Assembly (NCBI GenBank): GCA_937958145.1
Contig: CALGOE010000102.1
Coordinates: forward strand, 1 to 8,979
Direction: 5' to 3'
Source: an uncultured Desulfobacca sp.
GTDB lineage: Bacteria > Desulfobacterota > Desulfobaccia > Desulfobaccales > Desulfobaccaceae
Length of the DNA stretch: 8,979 bases
In this document: piece by piece, positions 1 to 6,579 of the stretch
Position numbering within the stretch: position 1 is the first letter of the stretch
How the letters are laid out: each line of letters starts with the position of its first letter
Notes under the pieces: generated by a model
The model's input: only the letters and a program-made list of their open reading frames with translations
Told to the model about the DNA's origin: nothing
The model's database searches: none
Position numbers and translations under genes: made by a program

Positions 1-1212
1 TTGAACCTGCTGGACTATTTCGACCGCTATATTGTGGCCTCGGTCAGTACCCTCATCAAACAGGACCTGGGGTTATCGGATAAGGCCTTCGGCTTTCTGG
101 GCAGCGCCTTTTTCCTGGTCTACCTGGCCTCGGCGCCGGTCTTCGGCTACCTGGGGGACCGCTTTGGGCGGCGCAATTTTATGGTGCTGGGCGCGGCCTT
201 GTGGAGCCTGGCCACCAGCCTGGCCTTCTGGGTGACCACCTATCCGGCGTTGGTGGTGGCCCGGGGTCTGGTGGGGTTGGGGGAGGCCTCCTTCGGGACC
301 CTGGCCCCGGCCTATCTGGCCGATATGCTGCCCCTGGGGCAACGGGGCCGGGTTTTGGGGATCTTTTATACCACCATCCCGGTGGGTGCCGCCCTGGCCT
401 ATTATTTTGGCGGTCAGGTGGGTGCGGCCTGGGGCTGGCGCTGGGCCTTTCTCCTGGCCGGTCTGCCCGGGCTCATTATGGCCGGCTTGGTCTATACCCT
501 GCCCAGCCTGCGGGCCGGGCGGCAGGAAGGCGCTTCCGGCAGCCACAACTTCGGCCGGAGCCAATGCCAGGGGATTATTGAACTCTTCCGCATACCGACC
601 TTTGTCCGGGTGACCATCGGCTATGGCTTTCTAACCTTTGCCCTGGGCGGCCTGGCCTTTTGGATGCCCCATTTTCTGGAAGTGGATAAAGGCCTGACGC
701 TGAAAGAGGCCAATGTGCTCATGGCCCTGGTGACCACGATAGCCGGGGGCTGCGGGACCCTGGCCGGTGGCTTTGGCGGCGATTGGCTCTTCCGCCGTAC
801 CCCCAAAGGCCATCTCCTGGTCTCGGGCCTGGGCGTGGCCCTGGCCCTGCCCTTCGGGGCCCTGGTCATTATAGCCAAAGAGCCGTGGCTCTATCAGACT
901 GCTCTCTTTCTGGCGGTGTTTCTGCTTTTTCTCAACCCAGGGCTTCTTACCACCCTCATCGTCAGCGTCGCCGGCCCCTCCCGCCGGGCCACGGCCGTGG
1001 CCCTCAATATCATTATTATCCATTTTATCGGCGACATGCCCTCGCCCTTCCTGATCGGCTGGCTCTCTGATCTGGCCGGCCTGGCCTGGGGCGTCTCCCT
1101 GGCCCTGGCGGCCCTGACGGTCAGCGCCGTGATTTTGCTTTCGGGCCTGCGGGGCGTGGCCGCCGACCTCAAAGATGAGGGAGAAGCGGCAAAGCCCTCT
1201 CGATTTAGGTAG
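1..1212 (+). CDS. MFS transporter, Spinster-like (5' end outside window)
   Basis: Inner-membrane secondary carrier of the major facilitator superfamily; the substrate cannot be read from sequence. The N-terminal LLDYFDRY, followed by a glycine-rich second helix and the MFS motif A GYLGDRFGRR (about residues 49-58 of the visible protein), matches the Spinster-like branch. A charged central loop (about 170-190) separates the two six-helix halves, and a second motif-A-like GGDWLFRRTPKG sits near residue 259. The first visible codon is TTG at base 1, but it falls inside what should be helix 1, so it is most likely an internal Leu and roughly 10-25 N-terminal residues lie upstream. The stop is TAG at 1210-1212. 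The 403 visible residues otherwise fit a full-length carrier. The next gene converges on it, so it is the last gene of its unit. Family confidence is high; substrate is unknown. Confidence 0.9.
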   Translation: MNLLDYFDRYIVASVSTLIKQDLGLSDKAFGFLGSAFFLVYLASAPVFGYLGDRFGRRNFMVLGAALWSLATSLAFWVTTYPALVVARGLVGLGEASFGTLAPAYLADMLPLGQRGRVLGIFYTTIPVGAALAYYFGGQVGAAWGWRWAFLLAGLPGLIMAGLVYTLPSLRAGRQEGASGSHNFGRSQCQGIIELFRIPTFVRVTIGYGFLTFALGGLAFWMPHFLEVDKGLTLKEANVLMALVTTIAGGCGTLAGGFGGDWLFRRTPKGHLLVSGLGVALALPFGALVIIAKEPWLYQTALFLAVFLLFLNPGLLTTLIVSVAGPSRRATAVALNIIIIHFIGDMPSPFLIGWLSDLAGLAWGVSLALAALTVSAVILLSGLRGVAADLKDEGEAAKPSRFR

Positions 1213-1234
1213 GCGCTCACGGTCCTTGTCTATC

Positions 1235-1268
1235 AACCACCATGCGTCTGGGTCTGTCCCCGGTGGTT
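1235..1268. repeat. 7-bp inverted repeat downstream of the MFS gene
   Basis: AACCACC at 1235-1241 is exactly complementary to GGTGGTT at 1262-1268, with a 20-nt spacer that contains an inner GGG/CCC pair. It begins 22 nt after the MFS stop codon. There is no T-run after it, so it is not a standard intrinsic terminator. It could be a 3' mRNA-stabilising hairpin or chance. Confidence 0.35.
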
Positions 1269-1322
1269 CGGATGATGAAGCTTTCTCCCGAGAGCTGGCG
1301 CAAGTTTATCAAAAAGTTGTAG
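1242..1322 (+). other. Doubtful 26-codon ORF, possibly a decayed gene start
   Basis: ATG at 1242 to TAG at 1320-1322 would encode 26 residues ending KLSPESWRKFIKKL. That stretch loosely resembles the start of HicA-type mRNA-interferase toxins (pattern K-L-S-P-x-S-W-R-x-F-I-x-x-L), but the frame then stops and neither other frame clearly continues the family's Gly-rich and His motif. No good Shine-Dalgarno precedes either this ATG or the ATG pair at 1272. A competing frame (1175-1381) stays open for 68 codons and reads as a helical tail. Either may be a relic or chance. Confidence 0.15.
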
Positions 1323-1362
1323 AGGATTTGCGCCTCCAGGCTGCCGTGCGTGCTCGGCCCAC

Positions 1363-1391
1363 GAAAAAGGGCGGGACATAGGCCCGCCCTT
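1363..1391 (-). terminator. Intrinsic terminator of the TPR lipoprotein gene
   Basis: A perfect 9-bp stem is formed by AAGGGCGGG (1367-1375) and CCCGCCCTT (1383-1391) with a 7-nt loop. Read on the minus strand, the hairpin runs directly into a T-tract, given by the A-run 1364-1368. It lies 29 nt past the stop codon of the minus-strand TPR gene. On the plus strand it is not followed by a T-run, so it would serve the converging MFS gene poorly. Confidence 0.85.
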
Positions 1392-1419
1392 AGCGTTATG
1401 CTTGGTCAGATTTCAGCCT

Positions 1420-3846
1420 TTAAGGCTTGGCCTTGTCTTTTTCGGTGCGCAGTTGCAGCAGCAGGGTTTCGGCTGCGGCCTGATCCGGGAACTTTACTTT
1501 GGTTTCCAGAAGTTTTTCTAATATTTCTATGGCCTTAGCTACATCGCCGGCCTTGGCCTGGGCTGCGGCCAGGTGATATTTGATGGTGGGATTTTCCGGG
1601 GCAAATTCGGTGGCCTGCTCCAGATACGTTACCGCCTGGGGATAGTCCCCTTGCTGAAACAGGATCCAGCCTTTGGTATCCAGGATGTTGGGGTCTTCGG
1701 GGGCCTCATCCAGGGCCTCGGTGACCAGCTGCAGGGCCCGCTGATTATTTTCCGGACTGGGCAGCTGATTGGCCAGCAGGTAGGCCAGGTTATTTTTGGC
1801 TAAGGTGGCGAAGATATTCCGTTCGATCATCCGGTTGTAGACTTCCATGGCCTTGGGGTAATCCTTCAGCCGCTCGTAATACATGGCCTCGGCCAGGCTG
1901 TAGAAGCGCGGGGCCTTGGGATCATTGGCTTTATTGGCCAGATCCAGGGCCACTTGCTCCTGATCGGGGCTCTGCTGATAAGCTATGACCAGCAGGCGCA
2001 ACGCCCCCAGCTGCCGGGGATTCAGGGCAAAGGCCTTCTCCAGATATTGGATGGCGTCCTGGGGCTTTTTCTGGACCAGGGACAACTCTCCCATCATCTG
2101 CAAGAGGATGGGGTTGTCCGGGGCTGCGGCCAGACTCTTCTGGACTGCTTCCACGGCCTTTTGGGTCTGGTTCTTTTCCAGATAAATGCCGGTCAGCGCC
2201 TGGAGGGCCGGGATAAAACCGGGATTTTGGGCCAAGGCGGCGGTGAGATGGGGAATGGCGGCGTCAACTCGCTTCTGGCGCAGCTCCAGACGGGCCAACT
2301 CAAAATAGCCCAAGGGATTTTTTGGGTCAGCGGCGATCATTCTCTTGAAGGTGGCTTGAGCCGCAGCCAGATCGCCTTTGGCCGCATAGATCTCACCCAG
2401 AGCCGACAGGTTGAACAGGTCCTTGTCGTTATAGCGCAGATAGCCCTGGATGGCATCAATGGCCCCCTGGTAATCTTTATCCTGGAGGTACAGGCCGTAG
2501 AGGAAACGCCGGGCATCCAGGTAGTCGGGCTTGAGCTCAATAGCTTTTTTCGCCTGGTCCCGGGCCTGTTCTTTTTCATTATTGGCCACGTGGGCTCGAG
2601 CCAGCATGAGCCGGGCTTCGGGATTCTGGGGCTGATCCTGCACGATAATGCGGAAATTATTGACGGCCGTTAAGCCGTCTTTTTTCATGAGGGCCAACAT
2701 GCCCATGGTGCGGGTGGCGACCATGTCTTTGGGGTTGTCTTTTAAAACCTCGTTCACCAGCTTTTCCGCTTCCGCAATACGTCCCCGGGCGGCATGGATG
2801 GCGGCCATGCGCCCCTTGGCCTGCTGGGCCGCCGGTGCCGTCGGCTCCCGGTCCACAATGCCCTGCAGAGTTTGCATGGCTCTGCCTTCCTGGCGCCGGG
2901 AAAGGTAAAAATCGGCCAGGGCAAAGCGGGCATCGTTATTATCCGGATGTTTGTCAATAAAGCCCTTTAATTCCTGCTCAGCCTCCTTGGCCCGGTTCAG
3001 GCCCACCAGAAAGCGGGCCAAGGTGACGACGTGCTTCTCATTGTCCGGCTCCAGGGCCATCTGCTGGCGCAGGGCCTTCTCTGCCTTCTCAAAGTCCCGG
3101 GCATTGACATAAAGCTGGGCCAACTGCGCCTGCAAGGCCGGGTTTTTCGGCTCTAATTTCACTGCCTCCAGCAGATACTGCTCAGCCTGAGCAAACTGGC
3201 CCTGGGAGCCGGCCAGGGCGGCCCGGGCCATGTAGAGTTCCTTTTTGTCGGGAATGGCTTGCAGGCCTTCATCGATAATCTGGGCCGCTCCCTCCAGATT
3301 TTTTTGGGAAGCCTCCACCTGCGCCGCTAATAAGTAGACTTCAAATTTTTTCGGGTCTATCTTTTTGATTTCCTGCAACTGGCTTTTGGCCTCGGTCATG
3401 TCGCCCTGCATGAGCTTTATGGTGGCTGCCAACAGCAGAGCATCGGTATTCTTGGGTTCCAGTTGCAGCACTTCTTTGACCTGGGCCTGGGCTTCGTCAA
3501 ATTTCTTGCCGCCGAGATAGATGCGCCCCAATAAGATACGCGCCTCCAGCAATTTGGGGTCAAGCTCCACGGCCTGATTCAAGTTGCCAAAGGCCCCGCG
3601 GAAGTTGTCCAGCTTCATTTCGGTCTTGGCCAACCACAGAAGCGCCGGGGCGTATTTGGGATCTATCTGCAGGGCATTTTTAAACTGCAAGCGGGCTCGC
3701 ACAAAATCGCCCTTATCGAATAATTCCTGTCCCTGCTGAAAAAATTTATCCCGTTTCTGTTCCATGGATTGGCAACCCACCGCCGCCAACCAGACCAGCA
3801 AGACAATCGTAAAGCACCACCATACCTTGGTTCGGCTGATTTTCAT
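1420..3846 (-). CDS. TPR-repeat lipoprotein (exosortase/PEP-CTERM PrsT-like)
   Basis: An 808-residue scaffold protein made almost wholly of tetratricopeptide repeats. The N-terminus has two Lys/Arg, a hydrophobic stretch (residues about 8-23) and a lipobox ending A-V-G-C, so Cys25 is the likely lipidated residue. Position +2 is Gln rather than Asp, which favours the outer membrane by the E. coli rule. TPR units of about 34 residues run from about 35 to 780, with typical signatures such as G-D-F-x-x-A and A-L-x-x-x-P. A final helix pair (about 752-800) resembles the C-terminus of TPR proteins from exosortase loci. Start: ATG at 3846 is chosen because GAGGA lies at 3854-3858 at good spacing and the signal peptide starts cleanly there; an in-frame codon at 3879 adds 11 polar residues and has no such support. 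Monocistronic, with its own promoter and terminator. Likely role: assembly scaffold for exported polymer or protein. No exosortase or glycan gene is visible nearby, so the PrsT link is by resemblance only. Confidence 0.85.
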   Translation of the reverse strand: MKISRTKVWWCFTIVLLVWLAAVGCQSMEQKRDKFFQQGQELFDKGDFVRARLQFKNALQIDPKYAPALLWLAKTEMKLDNFRGAFGNLNQAVELDPKLLEARILLGRIYLGGKKFDEAQAQVKEVLQLEPKNTDALLLAATIKLMQGDMTEAKSQLQEIKKIDPKKFEVYLLAAQVEASQKNLEGAAQIIDEGLQAIPDKKELYMARAALAGSQGQFAQAEQYLLEAVKLEPKNPALQAQLAQLYVNARDFEKAEKALRQQMALEPDNEKHVVTLARFLVGLNRAKEAEQELKGFIDKHPDNNDARFALADFYLSRRQEGRAMQTLQGIVDREPTAPAAQQAKGRMAAIHAARGRIAEAEKLVNEVLKDNPKDMVATRTMGMLALMKKDGLTAVNNFRIIVQDQPQNPEARLMLARAHVANNEKEQARDQAKKAIELKPDYLDARRFLYGLYLQDKDYQGAIDAIQGYLRYNDKDLFNLSALGEIYAAKGDLAAAQATFKRMIAADPKNPLGYFELARLELRQKRVDAAIPHLTAALAQNPGFIPALQALTGIYLEKNQTQKAVEAVQKSLAAAPDNPILLQMMGELSLVQKKPQDAIQYLEKAFALNPRQLGALRLLVIAYQQSPDQEQVALDLANKANDPKAPRFYSLAEAMYYERLKDYPKAMEVYNRMIERNIFATLAKNNLAYLLANQLPSPENNQRALQLVTEALDEAPEDPNILDTKGWILFQQGDYPQAVTYLEQATEFAPENPTIKYHLAAAQAKAGDVAKAIEILEKLLETKVKFPDQAAAETLLLQLRTEKDKAKP

Positions 3847-3853
3847 CACACCA

Positions 3854-3858
3854 TCCTC
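3854..3858 (-). promoter_or_regulatory. Shine-Dalgarno of the TPR lipoprotein gene
   Basis: On the minus strand GAGGA precedes the ATG at 3846 with a 7-nt spacer. This site decides the start codon over the in-frame upstream alternative at 3879. Confidence 0.75.
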
Positions 3859-3911
3859 ATAATCTGGAATTTTCCTCACAAGCTGTTTTGGGAGACATTT
3901 GCTTGCAGATA

Positions 3912-3940
3912 GTTATATCAGGGATTATATTATTTCTCAA
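3912..3940 (-). promoter_or_regulatory. Sigma70-like promoter for the TPR lipoprotein gene
   Basis: On the minus strand TTGAGA (3935-3940) is followed after exactly 17 nt by TATAAC (3912-3917), inside the most AT-rich stretch of the window. The predicted start near 3905 gives a leader of about 60 nt before the ATG at 3846. Both hexamers deviate from consensus by one or two bases. Confidence 0.6.
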
Positions 3941-3966
3941 TTTTTTAGGATGAAAATCGGCAATAG

Positions 3967-4012
3967 TTGCCAGTGATCCCGCATCCAGGCAACAACGCCG
4001 CGTTGCTGGCAA
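3967..4012. repeat. Nested inverted repeats upstream of the amidotransferase gene
   Basis: TTGCCAG (3967-3973) is complementary to CTGGCAA (4006-4012). Inside, GCAAC (3989-3993) pairs with GTTGC (4002-4006), and CCAG(G)CAAC pairs with GTTGCTGG if one G is bulged, so alternative hairpins compete for the right arm. The cluster ends about 58 nt before the ATG at 4071. It could be a leader structure or an operator. No T-tract follows, so it is not a terminator. Confidence 0.4.
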
Positions 4013-4070
4013 AGAATCCATAAATTTCCCCTCTCATTTGTATCGGCTGTTTCTCTTTGAAAGGTTAACC

Positions 4071-4766
4071 ATGCGCCTCCACTCGCTCGAACATGTCCCT
4101 TTTGAAGACTTGGCCCGGATCGCTGTCTGGGCTCAGGAACGGGGCCATCAGGTTACCCGGACCCGTTTGTACACGGACGATCCCCTACCCGCCCGGGATA
4201 AGTACGATATGCTGGTGATTATGGGCGGCCCCATGAATATCTACGAAGAAGACCGTTACCCTTGGCTGGCCCAGGAAAAGGCCTGTATCGCCGAGGCCAT
4301 CGAGCACGGGAAATTAGTTCTGGGCATCTGCCTGGGGGCCCAATTGATTGCCGATGTCCTGGGCGGTCCGGTCACCAGAAATGCTTACCGGGAAATCGGT
4401 TGGTTCCCCGTCACCTTGACCGCAGCCGCCCGCAAGTCGCCTCTGTTCCATAATTTCCCGCAAGAATTTATAGCATTCCACTGGCACGGGGATACCTTGG
4501 CGCTGCCGCCCGGCACCCACCTCATCGCCGCCAGTCGCGGCTGCCCGCATCAGGCCTTTACCTATACGAACAGAGTGGTGGGATTGCAATTCCACCTGGA
4601 GTCCACGGCAGCCAGTGTCCAGAAACTCATCGACAACTGCGGCGACGAGCTCACTGTTGGTCCGTACATCCAAACCCCTGCCGATATGCTGGCGCCGAAG
4701 CAATTCTTTCTGGACATTGGTGAAAACATGACTAAATTGTTAGACAATATGGCGCGGCAGTTTTAG
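4071..4766 (+). CDS. Class I glutamine amidotransferase-like protein (GMP synthase GATase family)
   Basis: A stand-alone cytoplasmic triad-type glutamine amidotransferase domain of 231 residues. The oxyanion motif MGGPMNIYEED (51-61) and the nucleophile elbow GICLGAQ with Cys87 are present, and the triad is completed by His175 and Glu177 in GLQFHLE. All catalytic residues are intact, so it should be an active hydrolase or amide transferase. Length and motifs fit the YfeJ-type 'GMP synthase-like' group rather than GuaA, which has an added ATP-pyrophosphatase domain. Its acceptor substrate is unknown; some relatives act on gamma-glutamyl compounds. Start: ATG 4071 is preceded by GAAAGG at suitable spacing and matches the family start; an in-frame TTG at 4038 adds 11 residues without support. 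A 94-nt gap separates it from the peroxiredoxin gene, so a shared transcript is possible but unproven. Confidence 0.85.
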   Translation: MRLHSLEHVPFEDLARIAVWAQERGHQVTRTRLYTDDPLPARDKYDMLVIMGGPMNIYEEDRYPWLAQEKACIAEAIEHGKLVLGICLGAQLIADVLGGPVTRNAYREIGWFPVTLTAAARKSPLFHNFPQEFIAFHWHGDTLALPPGTHLIAASRGCPHQAFTYTNRVVGLQFHLESTAASVQKLIDNCGDELTVGPYIQTPADMLAPKQFFLDIGENMTKLLDNMARQF

Positions 4767-4770
4767 CGCG

Positions 4771-4785
4771 GCAGCAGCAGCAGCA
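4771..4785 (+). repeat. Short GCA trinucleotide repeat (5 units)
   Basis: Five tandem GCA units lie just after the stop codon of the amidotransferase gene. A direct repeat GCGCGGCAG occurs at 4752-4760 and 4766-4774, spanning that stop. It is non-coding and may reflect local slippage. Confidence 0.4.
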
Positions 4786-4807
4786 AATTACCTATTGCCA
4801 TGATTCC

Positions 4808-4826
4808 GGCGTACACCCTGTACGCC
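4808..4826 (+). promoter_or_regulatory. Perfect 8-bp inverted repeat before the peroxiredoxin gene
   Basis: GGCGTACA (4808-4815) and TGTACGCC (4819-4826) are exact reverse complements around a CCC centre. The site ends 34 nt before the ATG at 4861. As DNA it looks like a dimeric-regulator operator; as RNA it would be a tight hairpin with a 3-nt loop. The bases after it (TACTACTTTCC) are only weakly T-rich, so termination after the preceding gene is less likely. It does not resemble an AT-rich PerR box. Confidence 0.5.
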
Positions 4827-4846
4827 TACTACTTTCCGAGCAAAAT

Positions 4847-4856
4847 TAAGGAGGTG
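4847..4856 (+). promoter_or_regulatory. Near-ideal Shine-Dalgarno of the peroxiredoxin gene
   Basis: TAAGGAGGTG is fully complementary over 10 nt to the usual 3' end of 16S rRNA, with AGGAGG 6 nt from the ATG at 4861. This suggests strong translation and fixes the start codon. Confidence 0.8.
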
Positions 4857-4860
4857 TCTT

Positions 4861-5472
4861 ATGTCAGAAACTACGCCCGAAGTTGCCCGTCTTGGCCAGC
4901 CGGCCCCGGATTTTACTGCCATGGCCTATGCCAATGGAGATTTTACGACCATCACGCTATCGGATTATCGCGGCAAGTGGGTGATCCTCTTCTTCTACCC
5001 CGCCGATTTTACCTTTGTCTGCCCGACGGAATTGACGCAACTGGCCAATAAATACAAAGAGATGCAGGAATTGGGGGTGGAAGTCCTCTCCATCAGCACC
5101 GATACCCATTTCACCCACAAAGCCTGGCAGGATCACGAGCTTTCCAAACTGGTGGAGGGTGGTCTGCCCTTTCCCATGCTCTCCGATGCCAACGGCCGCA
5201 TCGGCCGTCTGTACGGCGTTTACGATGAAGAATCCGGGTTGGATCACCGCGGCCGGTTCATCATCGACCCCGACGGCATTGTTGTGGGTATCGAATTGAC
5301 CCAGGCCGGGGTGGGCCGCAGCGTTAACGAACTTTTGCGTCAGATCAAGGCCTGTCAGTATGTCCGCGGCACCGGGGAAGCCACCCCTTCCGGCTGGGAA
5401 CCGGGTAAAACCACCCTCAAGCCCGGCCGGGATCTGGTGGGCAAAGTCTGTGATTTCTGGTCAGCCGAATAA
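4861..5472 (+). CDS. Peroxiredoxin, AhpC/TSA (typical 2-Cys Prx) family
   Basis: A cytoplasmic thiol peroxidase of 203 residues that would reduce H2O2, organic peroxides or related oxidants. The thioredoxin-like fold is clear: GQPAPDFTA near the N-terminus, the active-site stretch FYPADFTFVCPTE with peroxidatic Cys54 plus Pro47 and Thr51, the conserved STDTHFTHKAW segment (80-89), and the C-terminal LKPGRDLVGKV. Length fits AhpC. Odd point: where AhpC usually has V-C-P followed by a Trp (resolving Cys), this protein reads E-A-T-P-S-G-W at 173-179, with no cysteine. The remaining cysteines are Cys165 (KACQYV) and Cys197 (KVCDFW, seven residues from the end), so the resolving residue is displaced or absent. 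No AhpF or thioredoxin reductase gene is adjacent. It is probably co-transcribed with the two YeeE-like genes, which start 52 nt after its stop. Confidence 0.92.
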   Translation: MSETTPEVARLGQPAPDFTAMAYANGDFTTITLSDYRGKWVILFFYPADFTFVCPTELTQLANKYKEMQELGVEVLSISTDTHFTHKAWQDHELSKLVEGGLPFPMLSDANGRIGRLYGVYDEESGLDHRGRFIIDPDGIVVGIELTQAGVGRSVNELLRQIKACQYVRGTGEATPSGWEPGKTTLKPGRDLVGKVCDFWSAE

Positions 5473-5524
5473 CCATGCTGCCAGCAGGTCAGGCTGATAA
5501 GGAATATCCTCAGGAACAATAGAC

Positions 5525-6055
5525 ATGCCAACAAGACCGAATGTAGCCAGCGGCTGGAGCCCCTACGTCGCCGGTGCCCTGAGCGGACTGGTGTCTCTGC
5601 TGTCCGTGGCGCTGGTCGGCAAATTTTTTGGCGCTTCCACGACCTTTGTCCGCACCGCCGGGCTCATCGAAGGCCTGTTCGCCCCGGCCCGGGTGGCCCG
5701 GATGGAGCTGTTCCGCCTGGAAGTTCCCCTGATCGACTGGCAGTGGATGTTCGTGGTGGGCATCTTCCTGGGATCGTTGCTCTCGGCCCTCAGCGACGGC
5801 AGCTACCGCTGGCAGGCGGTGCCTGATATGTGGGCTGCCAGGTTCGGACCGGCCAAGGGCCCCAGGGCGGCAGCAGCCTTTTTTGGCGGGATCATCGCCA
5901 TCTTTGGGGCCCGCCTGGCCGGCGGCTGCCCCAGCGGCCATGGTTTGACCGGGGTTATGCAGTTGTCCCTCAGCGGCCTGGTCGCCCTCATCTGCTTTTT
6001 TCTCGGCGGCCTGGTGGTGGCCCGCCTGCTGTATGGGTCCGGGAGGGCATCATGA
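5525..6055 (+). CDS. YeeE/YedE family sulfur transporter, first half-size subunit
   Basis: A 176-residue inner-membrane protein with about four hydrophobic segments (roughly 11-36, 72-90, 115-135, 142-170). The family signature GGCPSGHGLTG holds Cys135. In this family, which includes the thiosulfate importer TsuA/YeeE, conserved cysteines in such motifs pass thiosulfate through the pore by transient S-S hydrogen-bonding. Full-length members have two similar halves in one chain; here the halves are separate genes. Start ATG 5525 has an AGGA about 9 nt upstream. The stop TGA overlaps the next gene's ATG in an ATGA junction, implying translational coupling and an obligate pair. The exact substrate (thiosulfate, another sulfur species, or a selenium compound) is inferred from family only. 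Confidence 0.85.
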   Translation: MPTRPNVASGWSPYVAGALSGLVSLLSVALVGKFFGASTTFVRTAGLIEGLFAPARVARMELFRLEVPLIDWQWMFVVGIFLGSLLSALSDGSYRWQAVPDMWAARFGPAKGPRAAAAFFGGIIAIFGARLAGGCPSGHGLTGVMQLSLSGLVALICFFLGGLVVARLLYGSGRAS

Positions 6056-6579
6056 CCATCTTGTTCTACGGCTTGATTACCGGCGTCCTTTTCGGCTTTC
6101 TCCTGCAAAAGGGCCGGGTCCTGCGCTATGACAAGCAATTGGGGGCGCTGCGACTGCAGGACATGACCATCGTCAAGTTCATGCTGGCCAATATTATGGT
6201 GGCCATGGTGGGAGTTTACCTCCTCAGTGACCTGGGGATGGTCAAGTTGTCCATCCGCAGCCTGAATCTGGGTGCCAACATCATCGGCGGTCTGGTTTTT
6301 GGCATCGGCTGGGGCCTCTTGGGGTACTGCCCCGGGACCTCCCTGGGGGCCCTGGGCGAAGGCCGTTGGGACGCCCTGTGGGGCATCGCCGGCATGCTGG
6401 TGGGCGCCGGTCTTTATGCCGAGGCCTACCCGTTCCTCAAGGCCACGGTGCTCTCCTGGGGGGTCCTGGGACGGCTGACGCTGCCCCAGGTTCTGGGTCT
6501 GAATCACTGGCTCGTCATCATCGCCTGGATCATCGGCAGCCTTTTGCTGTTTCGTTTTTTTGAGAAAAAAGGTTTGTGA
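6052..6579 (+). CDS. YeeE/YedE family sulfur transporter, second half-size subunit
   Basis: A 175-residue inner-membrane protein with about four to five hydrophobic segments (roughly 3-19, 41-60, 74-95, 105-125, 152-170). It carries the other family signature, GYCPGTSLGALGEGR, with Cys93, matching the C-terminal half of one-chain YeeE/YedE transporters. The ATG overlaps the stop of the first subunit by 4 bp, with GGGAGGG just upstream as a ribosome-binding site inside the first gene. The two halves together supply the two cysteine motifs needed for one pore. The protein ends in a basic tail (FFEKKGL). No clear terminator follows the TGA at 6577-6579. As for its partner, the transported compound is inferred rather than shown. 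Confidence 0.85.
   Translation: MTILFYGLITGVLFGFLLQKGRVLRYDKQLGALRLQDMTIVKFMLANIMVAMVGVYLLSDLGMVKLSIRSLNLGANIIGGLVFGIGWGLLGYCPGTSLGALGEGRWDALWGIAGMLVGAGLYAEAYPFLKATVLSWGVLGRLTLPQVLGLNHWLVIIAWIIGSLLLFRFFEKKGL

Noticed and set aside
631..1236. A 201-codon minus-strand open frame opposite the MFS gene
   Set aside because: Antisense to the conserved MFS coding sequence; Gly, Gln and Arg-rich composition typical of a shadow frame.
1954..2673. A 239-codon plus-strand open frame opposite the TPR gene
   Set aside because: A mirror of the repetitive TPR coding sequence: Gly/Gln/Leu-rich, with no family signature.
3847..3879. An upstream start adding 11 residues to the TPR lipoprotein
   Set aside because: The added residues are polar and would spoil the lipoprotein signal peptide; ATG 3846 has a clear GAGGA site.
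4038..4070. An upstream TTG start extending the amidotransferase by 11 residues
   Set aside because: No Shine-Dalgarno precedes it, while ATG 4071 has GAAAGG at good spacing and fits the family N-terminus.
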